Assembly (NCBI GenBank): GCA_030602615.1
Contig: JAUVZM010000003.1
Coordinates: forward strand, 1-64,000
DNA length: 64,000 nt
Direction of reading: 5' to 3'
DNA from: a bacterium
GTDB taxonomy: Bacteria > Armatimonadota > Zipacnadia > Zipacnadales > Zipacnadaceae
Shown piece by piece: positions 45,300 to 54,183 of this stretch. Made by a program: the position numbers and the translations under genes. Below the pieces are notes generated by a model that saw nothing but the letters and a program-made list of their open reading frames with translations, was not told where the DNA came from and ran no database searches. Every line of letters begins with the position of its first letter. Position 1 is the stretch's first letter.

Positions 45300-45545
45300 T
45301 CTCACCACCTCCTGATTGACCCCCTGTACCTCGGACTATCTATCACAACGGAATCTTAGACGGCTGCGCCCGGTTGATTGTTCCTAGCCCGCACAAGTGC
45401 CCGTGATGGGCAGTCACCTAATCCTAATGTTCGTCGGCAAAACCACAGGTCCTTCCCTGTATTCTGTGGTGGCTGACCCGGGTTCGCCGCCTGCAAGCGA
45501 CGGGCCAGACGCGCCAGCATGGGGCATCTGGTTCGCCTAACTGCG

Positions 45546-46919
45546 CTATTGCTTGGGGAAGACCTGATCCTCCCCGGCAGGGGCGTTGGGATCGCGGTGG
45601 TGCTGCAGCCCGTCAGTATCAGCCTCTACATACCGGTCAAACCACTCATCCATCTGCGCTTTCAGATCCCACGCTCGCTGAGTGTAGGCGGGATCGGAGG
45701 CCAGATTGGCCCGCTCGTCGGGATCGTTGACCAGATCAAACAGATCGTGGGGACCATCCGGGTAGCGATGGACGTACTTCCACTCTTCAGTGCGGATCAT
45801 CCGCGCCGGCCCGTACTCGTCGTATATCGCCACCATTTCCCGCCCAGATACCGGCTTCCCGTGGAGGGCCGCTGCGAAGCTGCTGCCCGGCAGATTGCGC
45901 CCTGCGGGTAGGGGCAGACCCAGGTAGTCCAGGAGGGTTGGCGCAAAGTCATAAGCGCTGAACATACCCGACTCCACCGCGCCCTGGGTAACGGTGCCCG
46001 GCTGACTGAAGACCAGCGGCACGCGGATGGAGTTCTCGTACATATTGCGCGGGTAGGTCCCGTTGCCCTTGCCCCAGAAGCCATGATGGCCGCAACTGAA
46101 GCCGTTGTCGCTGGCGAAGACAAATAGCGTATCCTCGCGCAGGCCCAATTCTTCCACGCGGTCAATAATGCGGCCCAGGTTGTTGTCCATAGCGGTGACC
46201 GCCGCGAAGTAGCCCTTGAGCATCTCCCGGTTGCCCAGACAGCGCTCGGTCTGCTCTTCGGCCCAGGGATGGCGGGGCTCCTGGGGGCAACTGTCGAAGG
46301 GGCAGTCATCGTAGGAGTCCACGATATCCTGGGGGTGGCCGGTCCAGGGCGAATGGGGCGCGGTGTAGTGCACGCTCAAGTAGAACGGCTGCCGGTCGCA
46401 GTGCCGATCAATGAAGCCCAGGGCCTCGTCGGTGATGACATCGGTGACATAGCCCGGCTCGGTGATCGGCTCCCCATCGCGCACCATGGGCGCGTTGTTG
46501 TACGGGCCGCCGCCCTCTTGATGGACGTACCAGAAATCAAAGCTGTGCTGGGCGTGGAGGCTGTCGCCCATATGCCACTTGCCGCTAATCCCGCAAGTGT
46601 AACCGTGCTGGGCCATAATGTCGGTGCTGGCCACCTCGTCGGCCAGATAGCGCGTGGCCCCTGGCCCAATGTTGCCCTTACTTATCCACTCGTGGATGCC
46701 GTGTTGGGAGGGAATGCGCCCGGTCAGGAAGGTAGCCCGGCTCGGTGAGCAGACCGGCGTGGCCACGAAAAAGCGGTCAAAGCGGACGCCGGTAGCGGCC
46801 AGGCGGTCAATATTGGGCGTGCGAATCTCGTCGTTGCCGTAGCAGCCCGCCGCCCACGGCCCCTGATCGTCGGTAAGTGCAAGGATAACATTCGGTTGCT
46901 GGCTTTCGCTGTCCGCCAT
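45546..46919 (-). CDS. Sulfatase (formylglycine-dependent)
   Basis: 457 residues of the alkaline phosphatase/sulfatase superfamily. Metal aspartates in LALTDDQG; the residue converted to formylglycine is Cys57 in the C-type signature CSPSRATFLTGR; SGKWHMG, HYTAPHSPW and FASDNGFSCGHHGFWGKGN complete the active site. No signal peptide is visible, so it may be cytoplasmic, consistent with intracellular degradation of imported sulfated sugars. Cys (not Ser) means either FGE or the anaerobic radical SAM maturase can process it; the latter is encoded at 55.5 kb. The 246-base gap to the DUF4349 gene downstream shows only a 7-bp inverted repeat near 45450-45480. Confidence 0.92.
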   Translation of the reverse strand: MADSESQQPNVILALTDDQGPWAAGCYGNDEIRTPNIDRLAATGVRFDRFFVATPVCSPSRATFLTGRIPSQHGIHEWISKGNIGPGATRYLADEVASTDIMAQHGYTCGISGKWHMGDSLHAQHSFDFWYVHQEGGGPYNNAPMVRDGEPITEPGYVTDVITDEALGFIDRHCDRQPFYLSVHYTAPHSPWTGHPQDIVDSYDDCPFDSCPQEPRHPWAEEQTERCLGNREMLKGYFAAVTAMDNNLGRIIDRVEELGLREDTLFVFASDNGFSCGHHGFWGKGNGTYPRNMYENSIRVPLVFSQPGTVTQGAVESGMFSAYDFAPTLLDYLGLPLPAGRNLPGSSFAAALHGKPVSGREMVAIYDEYGPARMIRTEEWKYVHRYPDGPHDLFDLVNDPDERANLASDPAYTQRAWDLKAQMDEWFDRYVEADTDGLQHHRDPNAPAGEDQVFPKQ

Positions 46920-46944
46920 CGCTGAACGTCCTTTCATAGCAGAC

Positions 46945-47125
46945 TCAATCTTGTTCAGTAGCCGCTTCGACTATCGCAATCTCCTCATCGGTCAGGTTGT
47001 ACAGCTCATAGACTATCTTATCAATGGCCTGGTCGGTGGCGGCTATCTGGCGCTGAAGGCGCTCGGGCCTCGTCCGGCGCGGTGATGTGATGTGGATCGG
47101 CAGTTTCAGTCATTCAGCCAACCTC
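46945..47125 (-). pseudogene. Remnant of the C-terminus of a type IIG-like restriction-modification enzyme
   Basis: The minus-strand frame ending at TGA 46945-46947 reads RLQRQIAATDQAIDKIVYEL followed by YNLTDEEIAIVE. I recognise this as the typical C-terminal end of Eco57I/TaqI-type restriction-methyltransferases. Just upstream, in a different frame, an ATG near 47115-47117 with a GGGGGAGG site begins MTETADPHHITAPDEAR and closes early. The simplest view is a frameshifted, truncated remnant; no methyltransferase domain remains in the window. Confidence 0.55.
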
Positions 47126-47203
47126 CCCCCGTGCGCGCACGGCGAACCTTGCCACCATAACAGTCTTCGGCGAGCAGATGTGTATATCCTGCAAAGCAAG
47201 ACA

Positions 47204-48004
47204 CTAGGAGGCCGAAACGACTGGCAAGCCGGCAGCCCGGAGCATTTCGGTGAATTGGAGGGCGTTCTGGATGGCCTGGCCCTGGTAGTGGTTATTGAAG
47301 ACCACATATACCGTTTCGGCCTGCTGCGTCATATCGGCCACTTTGTCAATCCACTCACCCAGCTCCTCTTCACTGTAAAGGTAGTCGTAACGCTCCCACG
47401 CCTCGTCGTGGTCGAACCACTTGTCATAATTGCGGCCGTGGAAGCGTAAATAACCAATATCAGAGGTAACCTCCGCCACCGGCGGCACCAGGCTATCAAA
47501 ACGGGGCTGATCCACGCAGCAGAAGCCAAAATCAAGCCCGCGTAGGAACTCGAAGGTCTTCTTCGTCACCCACTTGCGATTGCGAAACTCAATCACCACC
47601 GGCAGAGCGGGCAGTAGCTCGCGAAATCGGCGCAAATAGTCAACATTCTGGGAATTCGCATGGAAAGAATAGGGAAACTGAGCCAGGACGCATCCCAGCT
47701 TATCTGCCTCCTGAAGGGGCTGAAGAGCGTCGGCAAACTGTGCAAAATCCTCGGGGTTGGCATCGCGCTGGTGCGTCATTGCGGAGTTGGCTTTGATGAT
47801 GAACTGGAAATCGGGCCCGGTTTTATACGACATCGCCGCCAGCGTGCGCACAGTGGGCATCCGATAGTAGGTATAATTGACCTCGACGAGGCCAAACTGC
47901 TGTGCGTAGAAATTCAGAAAATCCCGCTTACTGGTACCATTCGGGTAGAAAGGACCAACCCAATCGTCATATGAATAGCCTGCTGTGCCGACGAAAATGC
48001 TCAC
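47204..48004 (-). CDS. DUF72 domain-containing protein
   Basis: 266-residue TIM-barrel protein. It starts IFVGTAGYSYDDWVGPFYP and has VEVNYTYYRMPTVRTLAAM, FQFIIKANSAMTHQRD, VIEFRNRKWV, YLRFHGRNYDKW and VVFNNHYQGQAIQNAL, the successive DUF72 signatures. The family is common but biochemically poorly characterised. The start is GTG at 48004; the upstream site is weak (GGTGACTACC). It is divergent from the outer-membrane-like gene. Confidence 0.93.
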   Translation of the reverse strand: MSIFVGTAGYSYDDWVGPFYPNGTSKRDFLNFYAQQFGLVEVNYTYYRMPTVRTLAAMSYKTGPDFQFIIKANSAMTHQRDANPEDFAQFADALQPLQEADKLGCVLAQFPYSFHANSQNVDYLRRFRELLPALPVVIEFRNRKWVTKKTFEFLRGLDFGFCCVDQPRFDSLVPPVAEVTSDIGYLRFHGRNYDKWFDHDEAWERYDYLYSEEELGEWIDKVADMTQQAETVYVVFNNHYQGQAIQNALQFTEMLRAAGLPVVSAS

Positions 48005-48108
48005 AGGTAGTCACCATTGTGAGTATATCGTTGGCACTGCGGCAGCGTCAAGTTGAGTTGGGTGGAGGCAACTTTGCTGCTGTTGTGTTGTCCGATACAG
48101 CAAGGGGT

Positions 48109-48137
48109 TTGACAAAACATGCGGTTCTTGGTAGTAT
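48109..48137 (+). promoter_or_regulatory. Predicted sigma-70 promoter of the 48.3-kb secreted protein
   Basis: TTGACA (48109-48114), 17-base spacer, TAGTAT (48132-48137). Start near 48144, giving an unusually long leader of about 150 bases before the ATG at 48294. The leader has an AGGAAGGAGG run (48196-48207) without an obvious coding frame behind it. Confidence 0.7.
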
Positions 48138-48293
48138 TTGGCGCAAATTGACGGTTTTTTGCTAACCATCGGTGCGGGGTTCAACGTTTTACGGCAGGAA
48201 GGAGGACACGCAGCTTACGCCGCAACACTAATCGCACCACCAGTTGCTAACAGTAGACGTAGACAACTAGCACAACCAATGGGAGGAAACAAC

Positions 48294-49001
48294 ATGATGT
48301 GCAGAATGACAGTAGCCGTGATCGTTGTGCTGATGTGGATGGGGGGTGCGGCCTGGGCGGGAGATATCGTTGCCATGCCCACCGGCAATATGGTCCCCCA
48401 GGGCCAGTACGAGGTTCATTACATCTACTGGGATATGGATTCCATACCTACGCCCGGTGGCCCGATACGGGAACACGTCAATGTGTTTGAGTTTTTCGCT
48501 GGTGTGACTGACGACCTGGAGATAGACGTTTTGTCTCTATGGCCCCAGGGCCTGGATGATATTCAGGAAGTCAACGTCTACTACCGGGTGTTGGAGGAGA
48601 CTCCCTTGAAGCCTTCACTGATTGTGGGGGCCACAAACGTGACTGGGGAGAACTGGCTACCCAGCACAGAGCGACCCGGGCCTCTATTCCCCAACGGCGA
48701 CACCCGGGTCTCACCGTTCGTGCTGGGCTCCTACAACATTATGGTGCCCAAAGGTGGTCCACCCAGCTTGCGGAACCCGCTGGTAAGGCTACACCTTGGT
48801 TACGGCATCAACTTTCACGAAGATAAGCCATTCGGGGGGATGCAGATACTCGTGCATCCTGGCCTCGGTGCAGGTATCTTCAACTATCAGGGCCAGCCCG
48901 TCTACCTGGTTGCCTGCATGCCCAGGCCCGACATTGAGATCCACTTCGGCTGGGGTCAGGGCGACCCGCTGTTCCATGTGGGATACCACGGCAGCTTCTA
49001 G
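48294..49001 (+). CDS. Secreted, probably outer-membrane beta-barrel-like protein, unknown function
   Basis: 235 residues with a clear signal peptide (about 1-22: VIVVLMWMGGAAWA before GDIVAMP). The mature chain has alternating strand patterns typical of small barrels: GQYEVHYIYWDMDS, DDLEIDVLSLWPQG, KPSLIVGATNVTG, NPLVRLHLGYGINFHEDKPF and ends in FHVGYHGSF, an aromatic C-terminus as in barrel proteins. GGGAGGAAACAAC precedes the ATG at 48294; the frame is open back to 48138 but that part looks non-coding. It is followed by a strong terminator. Confidence 0.75.
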   Translation: MMCRMTVAVIVVLMWMGGAAWAGDIVAMPTGNMVPQGQYEVHYIYWDMDSIPTPGGPIREHVNVFEFFAGVTDDLEIDVLSLWPQGLDDIQEVNVYYRVLEETPLKPSLIVGATNVTGENWLPSTERPGPLFPNGDTRVSPFVLGSYNIMVPKGGPPSLRNPLVRLHLGYGINFHEDKPFGGMQILVHPGLGAGIFNYQGQPVYLVACMPRPDIEIHFGWGQGDPLFHVGYHGSF

Positions 49002-49047
49002 TCAAGGCTGCCGCACGACCCCGACAACAACTTGGCCGAGAACTAAG

Positions 49048-49090
49048 AACGTCAATGAGCGCACCATCACCGGTGCGCTCATTGGCGTTT
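49048..49090 (+). terminator. Intrinsic terminator after the outer-membrane-like gene
   Basis: CAATGAGCGCACC and GGTGCGCTCATTG form a perfect 13-bp stem with a 6-base loop, extended by AACG/CGTT and followed by TTTGTCTG. The following 270 bases up to the next gene show no other gene; only a candidate TATACT box at 49302-49307 (with a poor -35 at 49279-49284). Confidence 0.85.
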
Positions 49091-49363
49091 GTCTGTATGT
49101 CGTCCCCAATATCGACTGAATAGGTGCAGTTCCTTCGTCACACTACCAACGATCATTGCAGGGCAGCATCAGCCGGCTTGATCTGATTGGGCTTGGCCTG
49201 CTCACAACCCTCGTCGTGTCGGATGCTTCTCGAGCGTATATCCTTGTGCCAGCCGCACCGACCACTTCGGGACTGCTCTGGCGTGCAGCGCTTGATGATT
49301 GTATACTGTAGATCACGTCGTCTGGATACTGGGCGCAAATCCATAAAGGGGGATACAAGACAG

Positions 49364-50569
49364 ATGAACTCCACTCGAACGAGGGTATGGCTTGCCGCAC
49401 TGACCATCTTAGCCTCTGTCGGCCTACTGAACGGCTGTCCTCGCAAATCACCCGAAGATATCGTCGTCCGACCTCTGCCAGCTCCAGTCACACCCGAAAG
49501 CAAACCAATAAAGATCGGCGCGATCTTCAGCGTCACCGGCGACGCCTCATTCCAGGGAAAGCCACAACAAGAGACTGTCGAGATGCTCGGCGAACAGGTC
49601 AACGCCCAGGGCGGAGTCCTTGGCGGGCAACCCTTAGAGGTGATTACTGAGGACGACGGGAGCATACCGGACGGAGCGGCCAGGGCCGCTCGCGACCTGA
49701 TCGAGCAGGGCGTAGTAGCTATTATCGGCTCGTCGCGGGCGCTGACAACTATGCCCCTGAAGAAGCTCTGTCAGGAGGCAAAGGTGCCCCTGATCTCGTG
49801 TGCAGCAGACAAAACCATCACCGATCCGGTCGCCAGTTACGTCTTCGCTGTGCCCCCAACTAATACCCTGGCAGTGGCCAAGTGTTTTGAGTACCTGGAG
49901 AAAGAGCGCATTGACACGGTGGCCTCCATTTACGCAGCCGACTCCTTCGGCGAAGATGGGCAGAAAAACATCGAAGCAACCGCCGCCGCGAAGGGTATCG
50001 AGATCGTCGCTACCGAGACCTTCGGCGAAGAGGACACCGACATGGCCACACAACTGACCAAGATCAAGGCGGCCGACCCCGGCGCTCTGCTCTGTTGGGG
50101 CACCAATCCGGGCCCGGCGTTGATCACCAGGCAGGCCAGGACAATCGGGCTGGATGTGCCGATACTGCAGAGTCACGGCGTAGCCAACATGGAGTTCATC
50201 GAGCTGGCCGGGGAGGCAGCCAACGGTGTCCAGCTTCCGGCGGGCCGACTGATCGTCTGGGAGCAGTTGGCCGACGACGATCCCTTCAAGAGCCTGCTTC
50301 AGGAGTTCGCGGGAGCCTACGAAGCCAAATATGGCGAGGCTCCCAGCACATTTGCCGGTCACGCTTACGACGCGTTCTGGATCACAATCAACGCCATAGA
50401 GATGGCCGGTGAGGCCGACCGGGCCCAGGTCCGCGCCGCCATCGAGCAGACTGAACTCATCGGTACCGCCGGCGAGTTCAAGTACTCAGCCGGCGATCAC
50501 AACGGCTTGACCCTGGCTGCCTTCGTCTGGGTCAAGATTGTTGACGGAGCCTGGCAGCTCGTTGAATAG
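49364..50569 (+). CDS. Branched-chain amino acid/amide-type ABC transporter substrate-binding lipoprotein
   Basis: 401 residues. Lipoprotein signal peptide with lipobox LLNGC (near residue 21-25). The mature part is a Leu/Ile/Val-binding (LivJ/peripla_BP_6) fold: IKIGAIFSVTGDASFQG, INGS-like GSIPDGAARAARDLIEQGVV, AIIGSSRALTTMPL, YAADSFGEDGQ and FAGHAYDAFWITINAIE. The ligand could be an amino acid, amide, urea or aromatic acid. No permease or ATPase gene is adjacent, so it is an orphan. The ATG at 49364 follows AAAGGGGG. A HAD phosphatase gene follows 42 bases later. Confidence 0.9.
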   Translation: MNSTRTRVWLAALTILASVGLLNGCPRKSPEDIVVRPLPAPVTPESKPIKIGAIFSVTGDASFQGKPQQETVEMLGEQVNAQGGVLGGQPLEVITEDDGSIPDGAARAARDLIEQGVVAIIGSSRALTTMPLKKLCQEAKVPLISCAADKTITDPVASYVFAVPPTNTLAVAKCFEYLEKERIDTVASIYAADSFGEDGQKNIEATAAAKGIEIVATETFGEEDTDMATQLTKIKAADPGALLCWGTNPGPALITRQARTIGLDVPILQSHGVANMEFIELAGEAANGVQLPAGRLIVWEQLADDDPFKSLLQEFAGAYEAKYGEAPSTFAGHAYDAFWITINAIEMAGEADRAQVRAAIEQTELIGTAGEFKYSAGDHNGLTLAAFVWVKIVDGAWQLVE

Positions 50570-50611
50570 TCCTCCAGGGCAAACGTTACTAGACAAACAG
50601 GAGGGCATGCC

Positions 50612-51301
50612 ATGATCGGTGCGCTAATCTTCGATGTTGACGGCGTCATCGCTGAGACCGAAGTGCTCAATGCCCGCGCCAGTGTGCTGATGTTCGAGCA
50701 ACTCTACGGCGTAAAGGTCCAGCCCGAAGATTTTCGGCCCTTTGTCGGCACCGGTGATGAGCGCTACGTCGAGGGCGTTGCCGAGAAGTACGAAGTGGAG
50801 ATTGACACCGAAGCCGCCGTCCAGCGCCGCGCCGAGAATTTTTTCAAACTGTTGGAAGACGAGCCACTGCCGGCGGCTCCGGGCGTAATGGCGCTGGTCA
50901 CTGCCGCACGCGACGACCCCGAACTGAAGCTGGCCATCGCCACCTCCGGTAACAAGGACAAGCAGTTCCCCGTCATCGCGGGCGCCGGGCTGAAGCTGGA
51001 ATGGTTTGACGCGGTGGTTACCGGTGACGATATCACCCACAAAAAGCCTCACCCTGAGATTTACCTAACCACTGCTCACAAACTGGGTCTTCCTCCAGAG
51101 AAATGTGTCGTCTTCGAAGACGCCCCGGCGGGTGTTGCATCAGCCAGGTCCGCGGGAATGCCCTGCATCGCGGTGACTTCCAGCGTAGACGCTGCCCAGC
51201 TCACCGCTGCTGACCTGGTGGTAGACTCGCTGGCCGAGGTTAGTATGGAGTCGGTGCGGAAGATGCTCACAGGCAAATCGGAAAGGAGTGAGAACAGATG
51301 A
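50612..51301 (+). CDS. HAD-IA phosphatase, beta-phosphoglucomutase/CbbY-like
   Basis: 229 residues. Nucleophile motif ALIFDVDGVIAETE (Asp8, Asp10), a C1 cap domain (residues ~18-85), motif II IATSGN, motif III lysine in THKKPHPEIY and motif IV VFEDAPAGVASARSAGM. The DVDGV and cap wording resembles the CbbY/phosphoglucomutase subgroup; the substrate is probably a small phosphorylated sugar. AGGAGG precedes the ATG. It overlaps the next gene by 4 bases (ATGA), so they are translationally coupled. Confidence 0.9.
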   Translation: MIGALIFDVDGVIAETEVLNARASVLMFEQLYGVKVQPEDFRPFVGTGDERYVEGVAEKYEVEIDTEAAVQRRAENFFKLLEDEPLPAAPGVMALVTAARDDPELKLAIATSGNKDKQFPVIAGAGLKLEWFDAVVTGDDITHKKPHPEIYLTTAHKLGLPPEKCVVFEDAPAGVASARSAGMPCIAVTSSVDAAQLTAADLVVDSLAEVSMESVRKMLTGKSERSENR

Positions 51302-51771
51302 ACACGCTTAGAGACACTGACGAGGGCCGGGCCAGGCCGTCCGTCTGGCCGGTGTATCTCGTTGCGGCGATAATCGGGCTACACGGTCTGAGTTTCCTGG
51401 GTTCCGTAGTGCTCTTCCCCCTGATTGCCTACATTGCCAAGGAAGCAGCACCCCAAGCATCTCCTGAGGTCCTGCGCGCCCTGAAGTTTCATATCGCCAT
51501 TACAGCCTATGTTCCATTTTTCGCTGTGTATGGAGTTTTCAGTGTACTAACGACTGTCGGCGCGCTGCGGCTGCGTCCATGGAGTTGGTGGTGTGGAGTC
51601 GTATGGACTGTGCTTTATGCTGTGTACTGCATATGGATTACAATGGCCTTGCCAGTACGGAGTCCGGCATGGACAATTGCACTCAGCGTTGCCCAAATTG
51701 CTCTACTCCTATGGCTCCTGGCAACGCGCCGCCAGTTGTTCTTCCCGACGAGGCCACAGGGCGAGGAATAG
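51298..51771 (+). CDS. Four-helix membrane protein, unknown (copy 1 of a tandem pair)
   Basis: 157 residues with about four transmembrane segments (VYLVAAIIGLHGLSFLGSVV; YVPFFAVYGVFSVLTTVGAL; WWCGVVWTVLYAVYCIWITM; VAQIALLLWLLATR) and a basic end (RRQLFFP). It begins MNTLRDTDEGRARPSVWPVY, nearly identical to the next gene. Unrecognised family. The start is the ATG at 51298, overlapping the HAD gene stop. Confidence 0.7.
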   Translation: MNTLRDTDEGRARPSVWPVYLVAAIIGLHGLSFLGSVVLFPLIAYIAKEAAPQASPEVLRALKFHIAITAYVPFFAVYGVFSVLTTVGALRLRPWSWWCGVVWTVLYAVYCIWITMALPVRSPAWTIALSVAQIALLLWLLATRRQLFFPTRPQGEE

Positions 51772-51797
51772 CCCCAAAACGCACAGGAGGGAGACAG

Positions 51798-52232
51798 ATG
51801 AACACGCTTAGCGACACTGACGAGCGCAGACCCAGGCCGTCCGTCTGGCTGGTGTACGCTATGAGTGCGCTTATCGGCGTAATCAGCCTTGGGTTGGTAG
51901 CAATGATGGGATTGGCTGTGTGGTTGCGAGCGCTATTGCTTGAGCACACTGCGCCGGCTCAGCTATTATCGCCACACAGGGCGATGCCGGCTTTCGTCAT
52001 CCTCACTGGACTATTCGGCATCTTCGCAGCAGCCGGGGCCAGTCGGCTGCGTCCGTGGGGTTGGTGGGCCGTAGTTGTCTGGGCTGGGTTGTACTTCATT
52101 GTGGCAATGCCAGACCTTGCGACGTTCTGGCAGGGCGGGATTTCCTCGTGGGCAATTCTGGAGGTTAGCTCACTGATTTACATCGTATTGGTGCTGATCA
52201 TAAGGCGCCGCCTGTTCTTCCCGCGTGCATGA
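51798..52232 (+). CDS. Four-helix membrane protein, unknown (copy 2 of a tandem pair)
   Basis: 144 residues, paralogous to the preceding gene: same MNTLSDTDERR-RPSVWLVY opening, same SRLRPWGWWAVVVW core and same RRRLFFP end. The ribosome-binding region and first ~45 codons are almost identical at DNA level, while the middle has diverged, so the pair arose by tandem duplication with later divergence. The ATG at 51798 has AGGAGGGAGACAG; the open frame further upstream is out of register with the copy-1 alignment and ignored. Confidence 0.7.
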   Translation: MNTLSDTDERRPRPSVWLVYAMSALIGVISLGLVAMMGLAVWLRALLLEHTAPAQLLSPHRAMPAFVILTGLFGIFAAAGASRLRPWGWWAVVVWAGLYFIVAMPDLATFWQGGISSWAILEVSSLIYIVLVLIIRRRLFFPRA

Positions 52233-52269
52233 AGCCGTCGGCGGGTGCTTCGTGCCGACGCCATCGCCC

Positions 52270-53829
52270 TCAGTCGCTGAAGTTGAACGGCGTATGCCCG
52301 TACTCCTCCCAGAAACTGACCCCCTGGCTGGCACAGGTATTGGCAATAATCGTCAGGTAGTCCGGTGTCAGGAAGGTGACGGGCACCTGGCTCTCCCACA
52401 CCAGATCATAATCCCCGTCCAGACTGAGCCGCCCGAACGGATCCTCCCAGTTGCGCTGCAGTAGTTCAATGGCAAGCTGGCCCTGTTCCCATTCGCTGGC
52501 ACCGGGCATGCCCCCCAGGTAGAGGAATGTCCGGGCCGTCCCGCTGAAGACGCTCATTGAGACCTTGAGTTCATCGCCGTTTTCATAGGGCAGACCATAG
52601 AGCCCGAAATCGTCATTCCGCGTGTAGTATAAGCCGGTCTGCTCCAGCAATCCGCCAAGTAGCTCGAATAGCTCATCATTGCCACCGGGCAGTTGTAGGT
52701 CCGGCGGTGCGTCGGCATCGTCGCTCTCCATGAACGCCTGCCAGTAGGCCGCCCGCTGCGCACCCAACTGCCCCATAAAGAAGGTGAAGACAGGAGTAGC
52801 TGCCGAAAGCGGCGCCTGAAATTCCCAGTACAACTCATACTCACCGTCTTCGGTCTCATACACACTAAGTCGCCCGGCCAAGTCTTCATAGTTAAGCCGC
52901 AACGCCGCCAGCGCCGCCTCGCCCTGCTCCTCCAGACTGTCCCCGGGCAAGTAGCTCAGGTAGACATAGCCGTGTAGAAAGTCTTCGTATTCGTGGATAT
53001 ACACCGTCACGTCATCGGCGTAGGCCAGGGAGAAAAGGCCATCCCCCTCGTCTGTGTAGTGCAGACCGGAGGCGGCGAGGATATCCGCTACGTGGCTACC
53101 CGGGTTCTGGCGCGCCGGGTCCTGCGCAGGCGCGCTTTTCAGCCAGATATCCACCACATTGGAGGGGATGGCGAACTTGGTCAGCATTGAGGAAGCGGCG
53201 ATGGTTAGCGTGTGCACCCCGACCACTCGGCTCCGGTCGTCCACCAGTGGCCCGCCACTGTTGCCTCCCTCGGCGGCGGCATCGTGCTCGATGTACTTGC
53301 TGCCGCCCCAGGTACGCCGGGCGGCGATTGCGCCTGAGCGAATCGAAATCTCGCGCAGTCCCAGCGGGTGCCCGCACACATAGACAGGCTGCGTCTCGTA
53401 GACCATATCCGAGTCAGCCAACTGCAGGTAAGTCAGCGTCGACTTGGCGACCCTCAAGAGCGCCAGGTCCAGCTCCGGATTCTCGCGCAGCACCTCGGCC
53501 TCGAAGCGTTGCTCCCGCGGCTCATTCGGATGAAAGATGACCGTCACCGTGCGCCGGTCAGCGATTATGGTCCGGCCATCCTCCTGCTCGATTTCCGGCG
53601 CAACCACATGAGCATTGGTGACGATCAAGCCATCCTCACTGACGACGAACCCACTGCCCGAGCCTCCGGTTGCATCGCCGGTTACTGTCGCCTCCAGGTC
53701 AACTCGGATCAGCACCACGGCATCTTTGATTTGGGCTACGGTTTCCGGTGTGAGCTGAGCATAGCACAGCTCTACCGTCAGCAACAGCGCTGCAACGGCC
53801 ACCCACAACGCCAATCGCGATCTTGTCAT
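52270..53829 (-). CDS. Trypsin-like serine protease (S1C/HtrA-like) with two C-terminal YbjN-like repeats
   Basis: 519 residues. A signal peptide (about 7-24, LALWVAVAALLLTVELCYAQ) is followed by a trypsin fold with the triad His74 (VTNAHVV), Asp121 (PELDLALLRV) and Ser191 (GGNSGGPLVDD). Instead of PDZ domains, residues ~250-375 and ~395-515 are two similar modules (ASGLHYTDEGDGLFSL versus EQTGLYYTRNDDFGLYGL) resembling the YbjN/type III chaperone-like fold. Predicted to act in the periplasm, possibly in protein quality control. The ATG at 53829 has GGGGGAA 8-9 bases upstream. Confidence 0.85.
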   Translation of the reverse strand: MTRSRLALWVAVAALLLTVELCYAQLTPETVAQIKDAVVLIRVDLEATVTGDATGGSGSGFVVSEDGLIVTNAHVVAPEIEQEDGRTIIADRRTVTVIFHPNEPREQRFEAEVLRENPELDLALLRVAKSTLTYLQLADSDMVYETQPVYVCGHPLGLREISIRSGAIAARRTWGGSKYIEHDAAAEGGNSGGPLVDDRSRVVGVHTLTIAASSMLTKFAIPSNVVDIWLKSAPAQDPARQNPGSHVADILAASGLHYTDEGDGLFSLAYADDVTVYIHEYEDFLHGYVYLSYLPGDSLEEQGEAALAALRLNYEDLAGRLSVYETEDGEYELYWEFQAPLSAATPVFTFFMGQLGAQRAAYWQAFMESDDADAPPDLQLPGGNDELFELLGGLLEQTGLYYTRNDDFGLYGLPYENGDELKVSMSVFSGTARTFLYLGGMPGASEWEQGQLAIELLQRNWEDPFGRLSLDGDYDLVWESQVPVTFLTPDYLTIIANTCASQGVSFWEEYGHTPFNFSD

Positions 53830-53937
53830 CTGGCATTCCCCCATCTTCGGTGAACGAGCACAGTGCGACGACGATGTGCTTCTCACAATGTCGGCAATCC
53901 GCAGTCTAAGCTTGACAGGCCCGTATGACCTGCCCTC

Positions 53938-53967
53938 AGTATAGCTCATCCCCCCACACGCATGCAA
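53938..53967 (-). promoter_or_regulatory. Predicted promoter of the trypsin-like protease gene
   Basis: Minus-strand TTGCAT (53962-53967), 18-base spacer, TATACT (53938-53943). The leader would be about 100 bases. Confidence 0.5.
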
Positions 53968-54070
53968 GCGACTTGTGCACCATCCCCAAGCGCCACCAAG
54001 TCCAGAGGCGGGCTGCACCTAACCCACTATGTCGCCTTCCAACATCGGCGAACCGCCTGCTCGAAACAGT

Positions 54071-54101
54071 ACGCGCGCCTGCTTTAGCAAGGCGCGCGCG
54101 T
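54071..54101 (-). terminator. GC-rich hairpin downstream of rplT
   Basis: ACGCGCGCC and GGCGCGCG(C)GT form a very stable stem with an 11-base loop, about 80 bases after the rplT stop on the minus strand. A U-tract is weak (ACTGTTT). It is the best candidate for ending the infC-rpmI-rplT transcript. The rest of the 354-base gap 53830-54183 shows only the protease promoter. Confidence 0.55.
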
Positions 54102-54183
54102 AATCAATACAATCGGCATAGATTGTTGTTGATGCCTTAGCCTTACGGTCTCGGCCAGGCCTGGGCACAACTGACTAAAGCCG

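Noticed and set aside
45420..45540. Possible tRNA-like stretch containing GGGTTCGCC near the sulfatase 3' end
   Set aside because: The surrounding bases cannot be folded into acceptor and anticodon arms, and the TTCG context is not followed by a matching T-stem.
48138..48293. Upstream extension of the outer-membrane-like gene
   Set aside because: The signal peptide and GGGAGG site place the start at 48294; the upstream codons lie in the promoter leader.
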